NCBI GenBank assembly: GCA_040381215.1
Contig: JBEIHO010000002.1
Span: 1 to 64,000 of the forward strand
DNA: 64,000 bases
Reading direction: 5' to 3'
Origin: SZUA-430 sp040381215
GTDB taxonomy: Bacteria; Pseudomonadota; Alphaproteobacteria; Micropepsales; Micropepsaceae
Part shown: positions 50,388-59,179 of the stretch, piece by piece
Layout of the letters: every line of letters starts with the position of its first letter
Position numbering within the stretch: the stretch's first letter is position 1
Translations under genes and position numbers: made by a program
The notes under the pieces: generated by a model
Databases searched by the model: none
The model's input: only the letters and a program-made list of their open reading frames with translations
Told to the model about the DNA's origin: nothing

Positions 50388-51527
50388 TCAGGCGGCTTCC
50401 AGCTGCCTGAGCTTGCCCAGGAGATAATCGAGATCCGCTGGATCGATATCCTGAAACTGGGTCAGGACCCGCTCGATGACGCGCCGGGCGAAACGCTCGC
50501 GATCATGCGGCTCGCCGTCCATCCTCGTCTCGCCGATAACATCGACCGCCACGCGAAACGCCGGAAACAGCGCCTCGGGGAACGAACATTTCGCATAAAG
50601 CGCCTTGAGACCGCGCTTGCCCGCATCGTGGATCAGGATGCTCGCCTTGTCCGACGTTGTTCCGGCAATCTCGGCCATGGCTTCTTCCACGAATTCGATG
50701 TCGCCCGTGCAGAGCGCGCGCAGGACAAGCGAGGGCGTCAACCGGCCATTGGCGTGAAGTTGCTGGACGAGGGCACGGGTGTCCTCGCCTGGCGACGTGC
50801 CCGAGATCAGTTCAACCGTGGCACGCTCCCGCGCTTCGAGGATGATTTCGCTGGCGACATGCGCCGGCAGGCCATGCCGGGCCGCGAGTGTGAGTTTCAG
50901 TTTCTCGGATACGAGAGATACCAGCCGCTCCGCGATGGTCACGGGCAACTGCTCGCGCTCGACCATCGAGGCCTTGACCGTCTCGAACTTGCCAAAACGG
51001 TCCAGTGTCGTCTGCAGGACCGCGTCAGAGAGGATTGCTCCCTTGTTGCCAACCAATGTGGTGACCGCGGCTGCATTGCCGGTATCGACAATCGCTGCCG
51101 CAAGGGTGGCGCTGACGCTTGGCCGTCGCGCAATGGCTACCTGCTTGGGGCCATTGCCATCCGCCAGAATGAGGATCAGGTCATCGTCCGAGAGGACGGG
51201 GGTATGCTCGAGAACAGGCACGGCAACCGATACGTCGTCGCGTGCAAGCTTGAGGGCGATGTCATGGGGAAGGTGCCGCGAGGCCTTCATCGCCTCGGCA
51301 ACCGCGCGGCGCACGCTGAGTTCGGCGTCCGATGCCAGCGTACGCATGATATCAAGCGCGAGCTGCAACTCCTGAGGGGTCAGCCTCGCGCTGTCGATAT
51401 CGATGCTCATCTGGCCAAGAATGCGGGCGCGCTGCTCCGCAGCAGGGTTCTCTAGCAGCAGCGCGACGTCTCGTGCGCTCAGCCCCATTTTTCTTTCCGG
51501 ATTGCCGCTGATATTATCTGCCACCAT
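50388..51527 (-). CDS. DUF2336-domain protein
   Basis: A 379-residue helical protein matching DUF2336, a family concentrated in alphaproteobacteria. It begins with an N-terminal block (LSARDVALLLENPAAEQRARI), then HEAT-like repeats such as ELSVRRAVAEAMKASRHLPH, DDVSVAVPVLEHTPVLSDDD and KQVAIARRPSVSATLAAAIV. No catalytic motif or membrane helix is present, so a scaffold or regulator role is likely but unproven. The start at 51527 is an ATG; a second ATG lies 13 codons in. It is divergent from the Rsm22-type gene across 36 bp. Confidence 0.85.
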   Translation of the reverse strand: MVADNISGNPERKMGLSARDVALLLENPAAEQRARILGQMSIDIDSARLTPQELQLALDIMRTLASDAELSVRRAVAEAMKASRHLPHDIALKLARDDVSVAVPVLEHTPVLSDDDLILILADGNGPKQVAIARRPSVSATLAAAIVDTGNAAAVTTLVGNKGAILSDAVLQTTLDRFGKFETVKASMVEREQLPVTIAERLVSLVSEKLKLTLAARHGLPAHVASEIILEARERATVELISGTSPGEDTRALVQQLHANGRLTPSLVLRALCTGDIEFVEEAMAEIAGTTSDKASILIHDAGKRGLKALYAKCSFPEALFPAFRVAVDVIGETRMDGEPHDRERFARRVIERVLTQFQDIDPADLDYLLGKLRQLEAA

Positions 51528-51563
51528 GAACAGATATTAGCCAAGCCGGGTTAAGACACCGTT

Positions 51564-52523
51564 ATGCCCTTCGATCCGCCGCCACCGCTGGCAACAGCCC
51601 TAGCAAACGAAACGGGCGCGCATGCCAGGGCCCGCCTGCAGGCCGCGGCGGAGAGCCTGTCGGAACGTTACCGGTCGGGGCGCTCGATCCCGGTAACCCT
51701 GTCCCCGCAGGAGCGCGCGGCCTATCTGGCGGTGCGCTTCCCTTCCACCTACGCCATCTCTGCGCAGGTCGTTGCGCAGGTCCTGGACCGCGTGGATCCG
51801 GGAACAATCAATACCGTGCTTGACGCCGGCGCTGGCCCTGGGACGTCCAGCCTTGCACTTTCCGCGCGGATCCCCGGGTTACGCACGACCTTGCTCGAGC
51901 GTGATGCGGGCTGGGGCAGCGCGGCGTTGAACCTTGCGCATAGCGTCGGCCTGGAAGCCCGTTTCGTGCAGGGAAACCTCACCGCCTTGCAGGGTATCGG
52001 ATCGCACGATGCCGTGTTCGCCAGCCACGTGCTGAACGAGCTTGCGCCAGAGACGCGCAAGGCCGTGGCAAGCGACCTCTGGGCCGCAACGGGCAAGCTG
52101 CTGGTCATCATCGAGCCGGGAACCCCGGCAGGCTTTGCCTCGGTCCGTATGGTGCGCGATGCCATCCTGTCCCTCGGGGGGTATCCGGTTGCGCCTTGCA
52201 CGCATGCACTTGCCTGCCCGGTGCAGGGTGATGACTGGTGTCATTTCGACGTTCAGGTCGAGCGGACGGCGCTGCACCGTGCTGTAAAATCGGGGTCGCT
52301 GTCGCATGAAAGCGCGAAGTTCAGCTATGTGGCGCTGGTGCGGACGGCACCACCGGAAACCACGGCCGGCCGTATCGTGCGCCGTCCGATTCGCGCCAGC
52401 GGGCATGCCCATTTCGACCTCTGCCGCGATGGGCGGATCGAGCGCGTGACGGTGTCACGCAAGCAGGGTGACACGTGGCGACGCGCCCGCGATGCCGCGT
52501 GGGGCGACCTGCTGGACGGCTAG
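51564..52523 (+). CDS. Rsm22-type ribosomal small-subunit methyltransferase-like protein
   Basis: A 319-residue protein of the Rsm22 family, related to the mitochondrial ribosome assembly factor METTL17/Rsm22. A SAM-binding Rossmann core is visible: VLDAGAGPGTSSLALSARIP near residue 90, FASHVLNELAPE near 150 and LLVIIEPGTPAGF near 175. A cysteine/histidine cluster follows (PCTHALACPVQGDDWCHFDV), as in relatives that bind an Fe-S cluster. Whether bacterial members methylate RNA is not settled. The last four bases overlap the converging MFS gene. Confidence 0.85.
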   Translation: MPFDPPPPLATALANETGAHARARLQAAAESLSERYRSGRSIPVTLSPQERAAYLAVRFPSTYAISAQVVAQVLDRVDPGTINTVLDAGAGPGTSSLALSARIPGLRTTLLERDAGWGSAALNLAHSVGLEARFVQGNLTALQGIGSHDAVFASHVLNELAPETRKAVASDLWAATGKLLVIIEPGTPAGFASVRMVRDAILSLGGYPVAPCTHALACPVQGDDWCHFDVQVERTALHRAVKSGSLSHESAKFSYVALVRTAPPETTAGRIVRRPIRASGHAHFDLCRDGRIERVTVSRKQGDTWRRARDAAWGDLLDG

Positions 52524-53665
52524 GTCCGGGGTTCCCGCCGCGATGCGACCTGACTGAGTGCGGCGAGTGCAAAGAGGCCCTGGGGTATCGCCAGCAGCAC
52601 GAAGAAGGCCAGTGGACCCCACGTGGCTGTTGCGTTGGCCTGCGCCAGAGGCGCGACGACGGCGCCGATGTTGAAGAGGATGATCATCCAGGCGGCGGCA
52701 GCGGTGCGCTCTTCCTGCCCAAGGACCTCGCTGACCCGTGCCACGCCAATCGCATAGAGCGGCAAGGTGGCTGCGCCATAGCCAAGTGCCGCGGCAAACA
52801 GGGCCACCCTGCCCTCGCCGACCAGCGGGATCGCGGCCGCGAGGGCGGCGGCCGCCGTGAGCAGCAAGAGCACGCGGCTGCGATCCATGTGGTCGGCAAG
52901 CCAGCCAACGGGCATCTGCACGATCACGCCGCCGGCGACGGCCAGCGCCATGAACAGCGACTTGTCGACGTCACTCAACCCCAGCATCTGCAGCGCCGCC
53001 GGACCCGCGGCCATCAGCCCCGCCCAGCTGAAGCCTGCCAACGCGATGCAGGTCGTACCCAGGGGGGAGCGACGTGCGAGCGCGAGGAAGGCGATGTGGC
53101 GTGAGGCACCCATGGGGGGATGGGCGGTGCGCCCTGAACGAAAGCAGAGTGCCGCCAGAGCGATGGCCGCGGCTGACACGAGGAACAGGGTTGCCTCTCC
53201 GGCGCTACGGCCAGCCAACAGGAGCTGGCCTGCAGCGAGCCCCGAAAGCTGGATGAAGATGTAGGCCGAGAAAACGCGCGCGCGGATGCCGTCAGCGATG
53301 CTGAGATTGAGCCAGCTTTCCACTGTAACGAACATGCCGGTGATGGCTGCACCCGCAAGCATGCGCGTGATGACCCAGATCCACGGGTCGCCGGACACGG
53401 CAAAGCCCAGCGTGGTGAATGCGAGGGCCATCGTGAAGGCCGTCGCGGCCCTGCCGTGCGTGGTGCGCCGGATCAAGAGGGGCGTCAGGGCGGCACCCAC
53501 CATGCTGCCGGCAAAGAAGGCCGACAAGATCATGCCCTGCAGTAACGGCGGATAGCCCCGTGCCTCGCCCGCGATGCTGACAAGCGAGCCCGTGAGCCCG
53601 TTGCCAAGCTGTATCAGCAACAGGGCCACGAAGACTGGCCACCAGGTCCTTAAGATTGCCGACAT
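52520..53665 (-). CDS. MFS transporter, YcaD-like
   Basis: A 381-residue 12-helix transporter of the major facilitator superfamily, starting at ATG 53665. The first helices include LIQLGNGLTGSLVSI and GMILSAFFAGSMVGAALTPL. The loop between helices 2 and 3 has RRTTHGRAATAF, and helix 5 has VTRMLAGAAITGMFVTVESW then LN, a layout typical of YcaD-type carriers. The substrate cannot be told. A longer frame to 53725 has no ribosome site. It converges with the Rsm22-type gene. Confidence 0.85.
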   Translation of the reverse strand: MSAILRTWWPVFVALLLIQLGNGLTGSLVSIAGEARGYPPLLQGMILSAFFAGSMVGAALTPLLIRRTTHGRAATAFTMALAFTTLGFAVSGDPWIWVITRMLAGAAITGMFVTVESWLNLSIADGIRARVFSAYIFIQLSGLAAGQLLLAGRSAGEATLFLVSAAAIALAALCFRSGRTAHPPMGASRHIAFLALARRSPLGTTCIALAGFSWAGLMAAGPAALQMLGLSDVDKSLFMALAVAGGVIVQMPVGWLADHMDRSRVLLLLTAAAALAAAIPLVGEGRVALFAAALGYGAATLPLYAIGVARVSEVLGQEERTAAAAWMIILFNIGAVVAPLAQANATATWGPLAFFVLLAIPQGLFALAALSQVASRREPRT

Positions 53666-53743
53666 TGTTCCGTTCGTGCGCTCCGCTTCTTTTGGCGGAG
53701 TGGCCCCGCGGGGACCATGCAGCAAGACGTCGCTTGTTGCGCC

Positions 53744-54661
53744 TCAGAGCATACGGGAGCGGGTCTCGGTTTCGTCGATCGGGCTGAAAACCCGGGCGAA
53801 GCCCGGCAGCGTATCGACCGATGCCAGGATCTGGGCCAGCAATGGCGACATCATCATGCCATCCATGGCCAGGCTCGCCTCGAGGGTGCTTGATGGCGGC
53901 ACAGATGGACGATAGCCGGGGTCGGGAAGCGTACCGCGCAGCTCGGTCGTCTCGATGCGTGCGAGGGCCGGGTTGACGGGCTTTGCCGCCGCGCCCGCGA
54001 ACGACGCGGGTGCGCTGTTGCCCTCGTGCTTGGCCTTGAGGGCTTCGAGCACGGCGGCGACGGGCTTTGCCTCGCCACCCTTCGTGTAGAAGATGCGGCT
54101 GTTGGCAGCTGCAGCCTCAGGGAAAAGAGAGGCAGCGGGAAGAGCAGGATTTTCAGACCCAGCCCTGATCATCTTCACCGCTGCCTGGGGACCGAGGAAA
54201 TGAGCGACATAAAGCTCCCCCGCCGACACTCCTCGTCCCAGCGCGCCCTCCATGTGGTTGCGCGTGTCATTTGTCAGTTCGCCGGCCATGATCGCCGCGA
54301 TCTCGGGGTCCTTGCGCAGGGCAAGAATTTCCTGGCGCAATCCCTTGTCGGCAACAGTTAGCCGGCCATCCTTGCCGGGCTTGATGGCCTCGGCGTAGCT
54401 TGCCAGGCCGTGCGCGGCACCGTGGCTGCGCATCGTTCCCAGCCAGGTCTGCTCGATGAACTGGAACAGGCCGGTGGCGGAAGACGTGGCAGCCTTTGCC
54501 TCGGGATTCAGGCTGGATTCGCGCATTGCCGTGGTCAGCAGGTACTCGAAATCAGCGCCGGTCCGGTCGGCGGCACCCCTGAGCGCACCCATGACATTCT
54601 CGACCGACGGGGAAATCGTCGGGCGGAGCGTGGGGGCTGTGGTGATGCTGGCGTCGCGCAT
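53744..54661 (-). CDS. Lytic transglycosylase-like (SLT-fold) protein
   Basis: A 305-residue protein with an SLT-like core near the N-terminus: FEYLLTTAMRESSLNPEAKA, where the Glu of RESS matches the catalytic glutamate, followed by SSATGLFQFIEQTWLGTM and later GELYVAHFLGPQAAVKMI. The C-terminal third is Ala/Pro-rich and unstructured (KAKHEGNSAPASFAGAA). No clear signal peptide is seen, which is odd for a wall-cutting enzyme; similar proteins work with flagellar or type III export systems. No flagellar gene lies nearby. Confidence 0.8.
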   Translation of the reverse strand: MRDASITTAPTLRPTISPSVENVMGALRGAADRTGADFEYLLTTAMRESSLNPEAKAATSSATGLFQFIEQTWLGTMRSHGAAHGLASYAEAIKPGKDGRLTVADKGLRQEILALRKDPEIAAIMAGELTNDTRNHMEGALGRGVSAGELYVAHFLGPQAAVKMIRAGSENPALPAASLFPEAAAANSRIFYTKGGEAKPVAAVLEALKAKHEGNSAPASFAGAAAKPVNPALARIETTELRGTLPDPGYRPSVPPSSTLEASLAMDGMMMSPLLAQILASVDTLPGFARVFSPIDETETRSRML

Positions 54662-54726
54662 GATGCCATCATGCTCGCAAGGCGCGTGCCAACACCTGTG
54701 CGAGACGCCGGCGTGCTAACGGAGAC

Positions 54727-55152
54727 TTAATCGACGCTGCGTTGCAGAGCCTTGCACAGATCGTCAGTCAACTGGGTAATCGCCGCCTGCGGGTATGGCT
54801 CGCGTGCACCCTGTCCCCATACAGGGCCGTTGCCAGCGAAGTCAACGGCTTCGCGGGCGACCACGTGGATGTGGAGTTGCGCCACGACATTGCCGAGGGC
54901 GCCGATATTGATCTTCCGGCATGCCGTCAGCGCCTTGAGCCGCTGCGCGGCCAGGGTGACCTCGCGCCACAGCGTGGCCTGCGCGTCAGGTGGCAGGTCG
55001 AAGACCTCGGATGCGCCTGCCACCCGCGGCACCAGGATCAGCCAGGGGTAACGGCTATCGTTCATCAGCAGCACACTGCAAAGCGGCCAATCGAACAGGT
55101 GGGCCGTATCGCCTGCGAGGCGACTGTCGAGCACGAAGGATTGTGTGTTCAT
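54727..55152 (-). CDS. HIT-family nucleotide-binding protein
   Basis: A 141-residue HIT-fold protein starting at ATG 55152 (MNTQSFVLDSRLAGDTAHLF). The histidine-triad motif reads AQLHIHVVARE: the first histidine of HxHxH is glutamine, while the last two histidines are kept. This variant occurs in a known branch of small HIT proteins. They usually hydrolyse or transfer nucleotides from dinucleoside polyphosphates. The larger frame to 55608 is an antisense shadow of the CoA-transferase gene. It is divergent from that gene across 105 bp. Confidence 0.88.
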   Translation of the reverse strand: MNTQSFVLDSRLAGDTAHLFDWPLCSVLLMNDSRYPWLILVPRVAGASEVFDLPPDAQATLWREVTLAAQRLKALTACRKINIGALGNVVAQLHIHVVAREAVDFAGNGPVWGQGAREPYPQAAITQLTDDLCKALQRSVD

Positions 55153-55257
55153 GGGGCTTATCTGACTTGATCCGGTTCCTCGTTGCAACGGACTTGTCGA
55201 TGCCCCCGGAAAAATGGAATGAGTTGGAAGTACCGCAGGATCAAACCGGACAGGCCC

Positions 55258-56457
55258 ATGAAAACCGCTCTCGCAGGCATCAGAGTTCTTGATTTCGGAC
55301 GCTATATCGCAGGGCCCTATTGCGCCGCGCTGCTGGCGGACATGGGGGCAGAGGTGATCCGCATCGAGAAGCGCGACGGGTCTGAAGACAGGGCCCTGGT
55401 GCCCGTGGTCCATGCCGCCGACGGGACGCCCGGCGAGGGGGCGCTGTTCCTGCAAATGAACCGGAACAAGAAGGGCATGACGCTTGACCCTGCCCATCCG
55501 CGCGGGCGGGAGATCGTTCGCGCGCTCATTCGAACGGCCGATGTCGTCGTGGTCAACCTTCCACCGCAGACACTGTCGGCTTTGGGTCTCGACTGGGAGA
55601 CTGTCCACGCCATCAATCCTCGCACGGTGCTCACGACCGTGTCGGCCTTCGGCTCGGGCGGACCCTATTCGGAGCGGTTGGGCTTCGATGGTGTGGCGCA
55701 GGCGATGTCAGGGGCTGTCTACATGTCAGGCACGCCCGAGCAACCCGTTCGTGCGTCAGCATCCTGGGTAGACTTCGGTACGGCATCGCTTGCCGCATTC
55801 GGCACGATGACGGCGCTCTTTGCGCGCGAGGCCACGGGCCAGGGGCAGCATGTCGAGGGTGCGCTGCTGCGCACGGCTGTCACCTACATGAGCCAGACGC
55901 TGATCGAGCAGGATGTGCTCTCGAAGAACCGCATCGCAACGCTGAACCGCGGGCAGACTGCCGGCCCGTCGGATATTTTCCGCTGCAAGGATGGCTGGAT
56001 CACGATCCTGATCAACGGCAATCCGCTGTTCAAGCGTTGGGCGAAGATGGTTGGCGAGGAGGCCTGGGTCAATGATCCGCGCTTCGCTTCGGACGAGGCG
56101 CGCGGCGACAACGGCGAGATCCTCAGTGCACGGACTTCCCAATGGTGCCAGGCACGGACCGTGGCGGAGGCGCTCGAGGCGCTTGCCCGTGCAAAGGTTC
56201 CGGCTGGCCCGGTTCTTTCGCCGCAACAGCTTCTCGACGATCCTCACGTGAACGCCGCAGGCTTCCTCGCGCCGATCTCGTTCCCCGGCCTTGCCGCGGG
56301 CGCGCGCATCATGACGACACCGGTCGTCCTGTCGGATACGCCCGGCCGCATCACGCAGGCGCCGCCGGTGCTGGGTCAGCATACAGAGGCGCTTCTCGCC
56401 GAACTCGGTATCACCGGGGAAGATGTCGAGAGCCTGCGCCGCGAGGGCGTCATCTGA
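55258..56457 (+). CDS. CaiB/BaiF-family (class III) CoA-transferase
   Basis: Moves CoA between organic acids; 399 residues, a usual size. Signatures are VLDFGRYIAGPYCAALLADM and GAEVIRIEKRDGSEDRA at the N-terminus, NRNKKGMTLDPAHPRGRE, then the catalytic Asp region ERLGFDGVAQAMSGAVYM near residue 140, and LARAKVPAGPVLSPQQLLDD near the end. The donor and acceptor cannot be told from sequence; no acyl-CoA dehydrogenase or racemase gene adjoins it. The start is ATG 55258; the frame upstream to 55183 is not supported. Confidence 0.92.
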   Translation: MKTALAGIRVLDFGRYIAGPYCAALLADMGAEVIRIEKRDGSEDRALVPVVHAADGTPGEGALFLQMNRNKKGMTLDPAHPRGREIVRALIRTADVVVVNLPPQTLSALGLDWETVHAINPRTVLTTVSAFGSGGPYSERLGFDGVAQAMSGAVYMSGTPEQPVRASASWVDFGTASLAAFGTMTALFAREATGQGQHVEGALLRTAVTYMSQTLIEQDVLSKNRIATLNRGQTAGPSDIFRCKDGWITILINGNPLFKRWAKMVGEEAWVNDPRFASDEARGDNGEILSARTSQWCQARTVAEALEALARAKVPAGPVLSPQQLLDDPHVNAAGFLAPISFPGLAAGARIMTTPVVLSDTPGRITQAPPVLGQHTEALLAELGITGEDVESLRREGVI

Positions 56458-56469
56458 CAACAGCGGCTG

Positions 56470-57873
56470 CTAGCGGCCGAGGGCGGCAGCCACGCGCCGG
56501 CGCATCTGCTCGGCTTCCTCGTGGCCGAGGATCGTTGCCGACAAAGCCTGGGCGTGGACAAGATAGGTCTGCGCGCGCGGGCGGCGCGCCGGCTCAAGCG
56601 TCCTGAGCGCTGCGACCGCGCTTTCGCAATAGCCCATCAGGTAGGTGGAGACTTCCTCGAAAGCCTGCTTGTGCGACTTGTGGAACCCGCCGCCGCCGGC
56701 ATAGGGCATGGCGCCTGCCAGAAGCCTGCCCCATGACAACGCACGTTCGATGCGGCCCAGCTCGGGCTCGCGCGACAGGTCAGCGCGGCCAGGACCGCGC
56801 GCCACAAGGCCGCCAGCCTTCTGCATCGGGAGGGCTGCGGCTATTTCCCTTGGCACCCGCAGGACCAGCGCGTCCATGGCGTCGGAGGCCAATTGCCTGA
56901 TCTTGATGAGGCGCTGGCCCCACTTGCCATCACGCCTGGAGCCGATCTCGCGCACGAGGCCGCTCGACATCTGCGTAAAGCGATCGAGCCTGTTGAGTAT
57001 CGCGTCCGTGTCCATCGCATCCGGCCGGACCGATGCGATGTCGAGGGCGAGATGTTCCATGTCGGCGAGCAGGATATCGCCGATCAACGCCATGTCCTGC
57101 TGGCGGAACAGCGGTACATCTTCGCGTGAGGCGCGGATCGCTGCCAGCCTGAGCACTTCCCACGGGCGGCGCAGCCGGTTCAGCACCAGCAGGCCGACAT
57201 AAGGGCAAAGATCGGGCTTGCGGACGCCAAGTTCCTCGTAGAGGTCGCGAACCAGCGCCAGGTTCTGCTCGCTGAGCATGTCGATGCGACGCGGAAGAAG
57301 GCCGCGCAGCGGCATCAGATCGCCCGCGCCGGCCAACAGGAGCATTATTTCCTGCGCATCGGCGAAGGCGTCGTCGCCACCGAACTTCGATGACAATGCC
57401 CTCTGCTCCTGTCCACCCGCCTGTGCGCGCGTGAAGGCTGTCGACAGTGCGCCAGCGGCTTCATCCTGAAGGTGGCGGACCAGATTTTCCTCCTGATCGG
57501 TATCGCGCGCCAGTATGGCTGCCGTGATAACCGCCTCGTGCTGGGACAGGCGTTCCCGCAGGCCTTCACGCGCGAGCCACTGCCACAGCGCGGTAACCGT
57601 CGACCTGGCTATGCGGCCCGGCTGCTTGAAGTCCCGCTGGTCGACGAGGAAGTCGCTGAATGGCTCGCAGAAAAGCCGCTGCGCGGTCGGGGTGCGTCGT
57701 GGTGCGAAACGCCGCAAAATTGGACGCAATCCGTCGAGGATGAGGCCCGACGGCAGGCCACGCTCTCCGGTCAGTCTCGAGCGCTCGACGGCAATGGCCA
57801 GCCGGGTTGCCTTCTCGGGCGGCAAGGCGCCGAGGAAATTCCTGAGTTCATGCTCGCGGGCGGGTGAGCTCAT
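56470..57873 (-). CDS. Conserved-looking hypothetical protein, 467 residues
   Basis: I do not recognise this protein. It is soluble, rich in Arg, Leu and Ala, and probably almost all alpha-helical. It shows no Walker motif, metal site, signal peptide or membrane helix. Segments such as LRPILRRFAPRRTPTAQRLF near residue 50, SQHEAVITAAILARDTDQEE, CPYVGLLVLNRLRRPWEVLR and a Gly-rich AGAMPYAGGGGFHKSHKQAF near 400 may help identify it. It converges with the CoA-transferase gene, 12 bases apart, and stands alone. Codon use looks normal for the region, so it is likely a real gene. Confidence 0.65.
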   Translation of the reverse strand: MSSPAREHELRNFLGALPPEKATRLAIAVERSRLTGERGLPSGLILDGLRPILRRFAPRRTPTAQRLFCEPFSDFLVDQRDFKQPGRIARSTVTALWQWLAREGLRERLSQHEAVITAAILARDTDQEENLVRHLQDEAAGALSTAFTRAQAGGQEQRALSSKFGGDDAFADAQEIMLLLAGAGDLMPLRGLLPRRIDMLSEQNLALVRDLYEELGVRKPDLCPYVGLLVLNRLRRPWEVLRLAAIRASREDVPLFRQQDMALIGDILLADMEHLALDIASVRPDAMDTDAILNRLDRFTQMSSGLVREIGSRRDGKWGQRLIKIRQLASDAMDALVLRVPREIAAALPMQKAGGLVARGPGRADLSREPELGRIERALSWGRLLAGAMPYAGGGGFHKSHKQAFEEVSTYLMGYCESAVAALRTLEPARRPRAQTYLVHAQALSATILGHEEAEQMRRRVAAALGR

Positions 57874-58007
57874 GGATCCGGGCGCGGTTGGCTCTCTTTG
57901 GGCTTGCGGGTTGAGGGAACGAGAGGGAGCGGGAATGGCCGCAACCCCTACGCATCATCGTCGCCGTCAGGCCGGGTGTTGCCCAGGGGGTGAATACCCC
58001 GGCGCTG

Positions 58008-58715
58008 TCAGAGGCTGTTGGTGGGGCTGCCCGTGCCGCCGGCAGATCCAGCGCCGTCACCGCCGCCGGAGCCACCTTCGGTGCCCCCGAAGGACTGGTT
58101 GAAAGGGTTCATGCCGTCATCGACAGCGGCGTCACCTGCGGTCCAGCCCTGCTTGCTGGGCGTACCGATGGTGCCATCGGCGGCGACCGTCACGACGTCC
58201 CCTTCAGCCATCGGCACGTTCTGGCCCTTGTTGTTTTCGACAAAGCCGCTGCCGTGCTCGAAGTTGATCGTGCCCGAGCCATCCTCGTTGACTTCCATCT
58301 TCACGGTCGTACCGCGAATACCGATGGAAACCGTCGGGGTCTGCATGCGCACCCGTTCCTTGGGCATGGAGCCCGATACGAAGCGGAACACGCCCTTGGT
58401 CATCTTCAGGGTCTGCTCTCCGGTGCCCTGCGGCCCCGCGTAGACGTAGTTGTCGACCACGACCGACGAGGCGCTGCCAAGGGTCAAGCGGCTGCCGTCG
58501 GTGAACGTCACCTCGAGCGCGCCGGAGGGAACGGTCTCCAGGCGGCCATTGCGCATCACAGGGTTCATGCGGAACAGAGGGGCACGCTGCGTTTGCGGGG
58601 GCGTCTGGTATGCAAAGCGCGCAACACGTGTGGCCTGCCCGACATTTTCGGCTGACACCGGCATGGTCGACACAAGCAGCGCAGTGATCGCCGCGGCAAT
58701 GGAGCAGAAACGCAT
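58008..58715 (-). CDS. Exported FecR-domain protein
   Basis: A 235-residue protein from ATG 58715, with AAGG 8 bases upstream. A Sec signal (SIAAAITALLVSTMPVSA) precedes a FecR-like region (about 65-160): DGSRLTLGSASSVVVDNYVY, TKGVFRFVSGSMPKERVRMQ and TPTVSIGIRGTTVKMEV. The same core occurs in the Tat-exported protein at 39394-40080. The C-terminus is Gly/Ser-rich (GGTEGGSGGGDGAGSAGG), probably disordered. No sigma factor or TonB receptor is adjacent. A perfect 19-bp palindrome lies 48 bp upstream of the start. Confidence 0.82.
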   Translation of the reverse strand: MRFCSIAAAITALLVSTMPVSAENVGQATRVARFAYQTPPQTQRAPLFRMNPVMRNGRLETVPSGALEVTFTDGSRLTLGSASSVVVDNYVYAGPQGTGEQTLKMTKGVFRFVSGSMPKERVRMQTPTVSIGIRGTTVKMEVNEDGSGTINFEHGSGFVENNKGQNVPMAEGDVVTVAADGTIGTPSKQGWTAGDAAVDDGMNPFNQSFGGTEGGSGGGDGAGSAGGTGSPTNSL

Positions 58716-58762
58716 GGGCTGGCCTTTCGAGAGTCCGGTCGAGAATCTGGAACGGCCGTGAA

Positions 58763-58781
58763 TTGCACGCAGTGCGTGCAA
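58763..58781. promoter_or_regulatory. 19-bp perfect palindrome upstream of the FecR-domain gene
   Basis: TTGCACGCA-G-TGCGTGCAA, arms of 9 bases around one central base. It lies 48 bp upstream of the FecR-domain ATG, where a repressor or activator would be expected to bind. No T-run, so not a terminator. Confidence 0.45.
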
Positions 58782-58856
58782 CCGAAGCCGAACACTTTAG
58801 GCGTTAGACGAAGTTTACGCACTCTGCAGGCAGCGGGCAATGCCAGCCACCTCAAC

Positions 58857-58868
58857 GCAACGCGTTGC
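58857..58868. promoter_or_regulatory. 12-bp palindrome
   Basis: GCAACGCGTTGC, perfect and without a spacer, in the middle of the 464-bp gap. On its own it could be chance; noted because of the two longer palindromes either side. Confidence 0.25.
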
Positions 58869-59057
58869 AGCGGCGGAAAAACAGCCGATCTCTGCATGGA
58901 TCCGGTGCTTGGCGTCGTTGGCTCCACGAATTCGCTGGCTCAACATGACCGGCAGCGGGGTGCCAGGACGCTTGTCGCGCGAATCGGCACGAGCGCGCAC
59001 ATCCGCCGCGCGGTTGAGGTGGCGGGGTCGTGCTCCTTGCCATGACGCCTCATGGTT

Positions 59058-59078
59058 AACGCGCACGGCGTGCGCGTT
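59058..59078 (+). promoter_or_regulatory. 21-bp perfect palindrome, operator or hairpin
   Basis: AACGCGCAC-GGC-GTGCGCGTT, arms of 9 bases around 3. It lies about 100 bp before the small HTH gene, so that HTH protein is one candidate binder. On the plus strand it is followed by TTCGAG, too short a T-run for a firm terminator call. The core GCGCAC-N3-GTGCGC is shared with 2334-2352. Confidence 0.4.
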
Positions 59079-59179
59079 TTCGAGTGATAAAATCGATGGA
59101 TCCTTGTCCTGTGCCGCTTGCCTTTGCGGGCGCATTAACGTTTGGTCGTCTCTCGAGATGGGAAGCAAGGGCCAGATCC

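Larger units (their letters stand above)
58716..59179. other. 464-bp divergent intergenic region rich in palindromes
   Basis: Between the FecR-domain gene (minus) and the small HTH gene (plus). It holds three perfect palindromes, at 58763-58781, 58857-58868 and 59058-59078. The short frames in it have no ribosome sites or recognisable families and overlap each other on both strands, so I see no protein gene. A small RNA ending at the last hairpin is possible. Confidence 0.6.

Noticed and set aside
55153..55608. N-terminal extension of the HIT protein
   Set aside because: This is antisense to the CoA-transferase; the HIT family N-terminus begins at 55152.
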